Source of the DNA: a virus
Strand: one strand, 5' to 3'
Virus record (IMG/VR): IMGVR_UViG_3300019124_000020
Span: 1-37,325 of that record
DNA: 37,325 nucleotides
A program made the position numbers and the translations under genes. Every line of letters begins with the position of its first letter. Within the stretch, counting starts at the first letter, position 1. Below, one piece after another: positions 35,382-37,325 of this stretch. Below the pieces are notes generated by a model. The model ran no database searches. It was not told the origin of the DNA and saw only the letters and a list, made by a program, of their open reading frames with translations.

Positions 35382-36365
35382 ATGCCTGTGAAATCGTCTG
35401 GTGCGCTGTCTTTCAGCGACATTCGGGCGGAGTTCGGGGGCAGCGGGGCAATCAGTCTCAGCCAGTATTACCGTGGCGGGGGCCGAGTGCCCCTCTTTGA
35501 GGACGTGAACGCCTCGGTCCCGACCTCCGGTCAAATCAGCTTCAACCAGTTCTACAGCTCCCTGAACGGCTTTGTCTTCCAACAGACCATCTCGGGGAAC
35601 ATCCAGAACTATCACCTCAGGAACGCAGCCATCTCCTGGGGGTGGAACCAGTCCCTTCCGCTGTTCGCGAAGGTGACCATCAATGGTGGTGCCTGGGTGA
35701 CCGCAAGTTCAACCGGCATCTACGCCTTCGACACCGGGGATTCCTATCCCGCCTACTCCCGCCTGATCCTCGTGAACCACGGGTACATCGTGGGAATGGG
35801 AGGTAACGGTGGTCAGGGTGCAGGTTCCAGCTGGGGTAGCGCCATCGGCGGCTCCGGTGGTGGTTGGGGTGGTCCCGCTTTCGGTGCTCGCGTGGGCATC
35901 ACCGTCTGGAACTACGGAATCATCGCTGGTGGAGGCGGTGGCGGTGGGGGTGGGCAGAGCGGCACTTATGCCTACTCCGACAAGTACAGCACTTACTACT
36001 ACGCCTTCAGTGGTGGTGGTGGGGGCGGCGGTCGCAGCGGCCTCACCAACGCTGGCGGTGGCTCGAATGGCTCCGCGCAGGGTAACTACGCCTACCACGG
36101 TGGTTGGGGTGGCACTGGAACCCTCAACGGTCAAGGCGGTGGTGGTGCCGGTGGCTACCTGAACGGCAACCTCAGGGGTGGTCCCGGTGGTGCTGGTGGT
36201 GGCTGGGGAGAGAACGGCGGTCCCGGTGGAGATCGCTGGCACCCGCAGAACCTGACCTCCGGGGTCGCTGGTCCCTATGGCGCTGGCGGGGGTGGCTACG
36301 CCCTGCACTGGAGCTGGAACATTTCCTGGGGTAACTGGGGAACTGTTATTGGAGGAATCGGATGA
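35382..36365 (+). CDS. Polyglycine-rich receptor-binding adhesin
   Basis: A 327-residue protein beginning two bases after the fibre. Residues 1-60 hold two copies of a phage motif: SGALSFSDIRAEFGGSGAIS and SGQISFNQFYSSLNG. Next is a beta-rich domain. From about residue 145 there are ten or so glycine-rich runs (such as GGGGGGGGGQSG, GGGGGGGRSG, GGPGGAGGGWG) alternating with Tyr/Trp/Asn loops. This resembles the polyglycine-II sandwich of T4-family gp38 tip adhesins. It would sit at the fibre tip and bind the host receptor, with the loops between glycine runs setting specificity. The gp38 relation is inferred from composition. Confidence 0.7.
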   Translation: MPVKSSGALSFSDIRAEFGGSGAISLSQYYRGGGRVPLFEDVNASVPTSGQISFNQFYSSLNGFVFQQTISGNIQNYHLRNAAISWGWNQSLPLFAKVTINGGAWVTASSTGIYAFDTGDSYPAYSRLILVNHGYIVGMGGNGGQGAGSSWGSAIGGSGGGWGGPAFGARVGITVWNYGIIAGGGGGGGGGQSGTYAYSDKYSTYYYAFSGGGGGGGRSGLTNAGGGSNGSAQGNYAYHGGWGGTGTLNGQGGGGAGGYLNGNLRGGPGGAGGGWGENGGPGGDRWHPQNLTSGVAGPYGAGGGGYALHWSWNISWGNWGTVIGGIG

Positions 36366-36985
36366 ACAACATTCCCTACAAGTACGAAATCACTGCCGTC
36401 CACAACGATGGGCGGTGGATGGAAGTCGTTTACACGTCGCCCGGTCGTGACACTCACCGTGTGGCTGTACGGCTTCCGTATGAGAACGAAAGCCTGGAAG
36501 CGGTGATCCACTCGTTCGCGCCCCTGCCTCACTGGTACGCCAAGGAGGCTCCGGTGCAGGACATCCAGGCCGGCACGACGGGCAGCTACACACCTGACGA
36601 TGGGCCGAAGCTGTCCCTCTTCGAGCGGACCCGCCTGGGCAAGCTGGCCGAGATCGCGGACTGGCGCTACATGCACGAAATCCGCGGAGTCCTTGTGGAT
36701 GGCATCAAGGTGCGGACGGACCGGACCTCGCAAGCCCAACTCACCTCGGCCTACATCAGCCTGACTCAAGGGCTGGTGGAGACGATCCAGTGGAAGGGTG
36801 ATGACGGCACGTTCCGAGCCATCGGCCTGGAAGAAGTCCAGAAGATGCTCGAAGCGGTCAACCGGCACGTCCAGGCTTGCTTCGCCGCAGAAGCCCTCCT
36901 CGTCGAACAGGTGAACGCCGCCCGTTCGGTCGAAGAGATTCAGGGCATCCAGCTGCCAGAAATCCTCTACACCGGAGACACCTGA
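36362..36985 (+). CDS. DUF4376-containing tail protein or fibre chaperone
   Basis: A 207-residue protein starting in an ATGA overlap with the adhesin. The N-terminal 65 residues are a beta-rich segment (YKYEITAVHNDGRWMEVVYT). Residues about 85-195 show the DUF4376 pattern: KLAEIADWRYMHEIRGVLVD, Q-Q-like SQAQLTSAYISL, WKGDDGTFRAIGLEEVQKML and CFAAEALLVEQV. DUF4376 occurs in proteins encoded beside tail fibres, often thought to be assembly chaperones or virion parts. Immediate overlap with the adhesin suggests it helps that protein fold or attach. Confidence 0.75.
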   Translation: MNNIPYKYEITAVHNDGRWMEVVYTSPGRDTHRVAVRLPYENESLEAVIHSFAPLPHWYAKEAPVQDIQAGTTGSYTPDDGPKLSLFERTRLGKLAEIADWRYMHEIRGVLVDGIKVRTDRTSQAQLTSAYISLTQGLVETIQWKGDDGTFRAIGLEEVQKMLEAVNRHVQACFAAEALLVEQVNAARSVEEIQGIQLPEILYTGDT

Positions 36986-37325
36986 TGCGCGGCACTCACC
37001 CAATCGCCAAGTACGAGGTGTTCGGGTGGGTGGTGCATCACATGGGAATGGAGCCGGGGAAGTCTTACCGGGCCTTCATCAGCCCGGGGATGACCCGTGC
37101 TTCCTTCCCTTCGCGCACCCTCTGGACTCGTGGGAGGGTTGTCGGCAAGAGCGACACCGGCATCCTGGCTGAAGACCGGGTGCCCGGACTGTTCACGCTC
37201 GACATGCCTGATCCCGTCCCGGGCAACTACACCTTCGAGGCACTGGACCACACCGAGTGGTGGTGCATCGACCGCAAGTTCAACCAAGGCCAGATTCCAG
37301 AAGTGACCCCGCTGCGGGTCAAAGT
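36985..37325 (+). CDS. Beta-rich tail-region protein, cut by window end
   Basis: The ATG overlaps the preceding stop as TGATG, and the frame is open to the window end (113 codons seen). The visible part is beta-rich with an aromatic core: KYEVFGWVVHHMGMEPGKSY, then LWTRGRVVGKSDTGILAEDR, then PGNYTFEALDHTEWWCIDRK. The last pattern resembles cupin-type or other double-stranded beta-helix phage proteins, but I cannot name the family. It belongs to the fibre-adhesin operon. The C-terminus is missing. Confidence 0.6.
   Translation, partial: MRGTHPIAKYEVFGWVVHHMGMEPGKSYRAFISPGMTRASFPSRTLWTRGRVVGKSDTGILAEDRVPGLFTLDMPDPVPGNYTFEALDHTEWWCIDRKFNQGQIPEVTPLRVK

Noticed and set aside
1-37325. CRISPR arrays, insertion sequences or rRNA genes
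   Set aside because: No regularly spaced direct repeats of CRISPR type, no transposase and no rRNA genes were seen; the 12-bp array has no spacers.

Overview
This window is most of the genome of a T7-like podovirus (Autographiviridae-type) of a GC-rich (about 60%) bacterium. It carries a single-subunit phage RNA polymerase, T7-style ssDNA-binding protein, endonuclease I, amidase, primase-helicase, DNA polymerase and exonuclease. These are followed by portal, scaffold, capsid, tail tubular A and B, internal virion proteins, tail fibre and adhesin, in canonical T7 order. Every protein gene is on the + strand, and most are packed with ATGA, TGATG or GTGA overlaps. Terminase and holin were not recognised and may lie outside the window. 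The host cannot be named. A class II (B12-dependent) ribonucleotide reductase and ThyX suggest an environmental pseudomonadotal host, which is an inference.

Layout. 1-2083: early genes, mainly small and hypothetical, several of them tiny membrane peptides coupled by GTGA overlaps. 2094-4170: a lysogeny-like module with a sigma70-type promoter, two operator-like inverted repeats, a small protein, a MarR-like winged-helix protein, a complete tRNA-Leu on the minus strand (probable attP), a tyrosine integrase, and a 517-nt non-coding stretch with inverted repeats. 4205-6886: two tandem phage promoters, a seven-copy 12-bp repeat array and the RNA polymerase gene. 6931-18051: DNA metabolism, ending in a nucleotide-supply cluster (ThyX, exonuclease, DUF3310, MazG-like, class II RNR). 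18106-21761: portal, scaffold and nested spanins. 21760-24440: capsid expression unit with a long structured leader, capsid, a putative decoration protein and two near-identical terminators. 24458-37325: tail, ejection proteins, fibre, polyglycine adhesin, DUF4376 protein and a gene cut by the window end.

Regulation. A 19-bp motif, consensus GATTNCCACACNGNNNTGG, occurs eight times with strong conservation, mostly between genes, plus once in degenerate form inside the gp16-like gene. I take it to be the promoter of the resident polymerase; its sequence is unlike T7 or SP6 promoters. Three of the promoters overlap the stop codon of the upstream gene and are followed within about 60 nt by a hairpin plus U-tract terminator, an unusual arrangement.

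The feature most worth following is the 340-nt leader between the promoter at 21760 and the capsid ATG at 22119. It has a 5'-end hairpin, a terminator, several strong stem-loops, three copies of GTGTGAC, and two segments (15 and 12 nt) complementary to conserved 16S rRNA sequences at the 3' tail and the decoding site. It looks like a structured RNA that may contact the ribosome.
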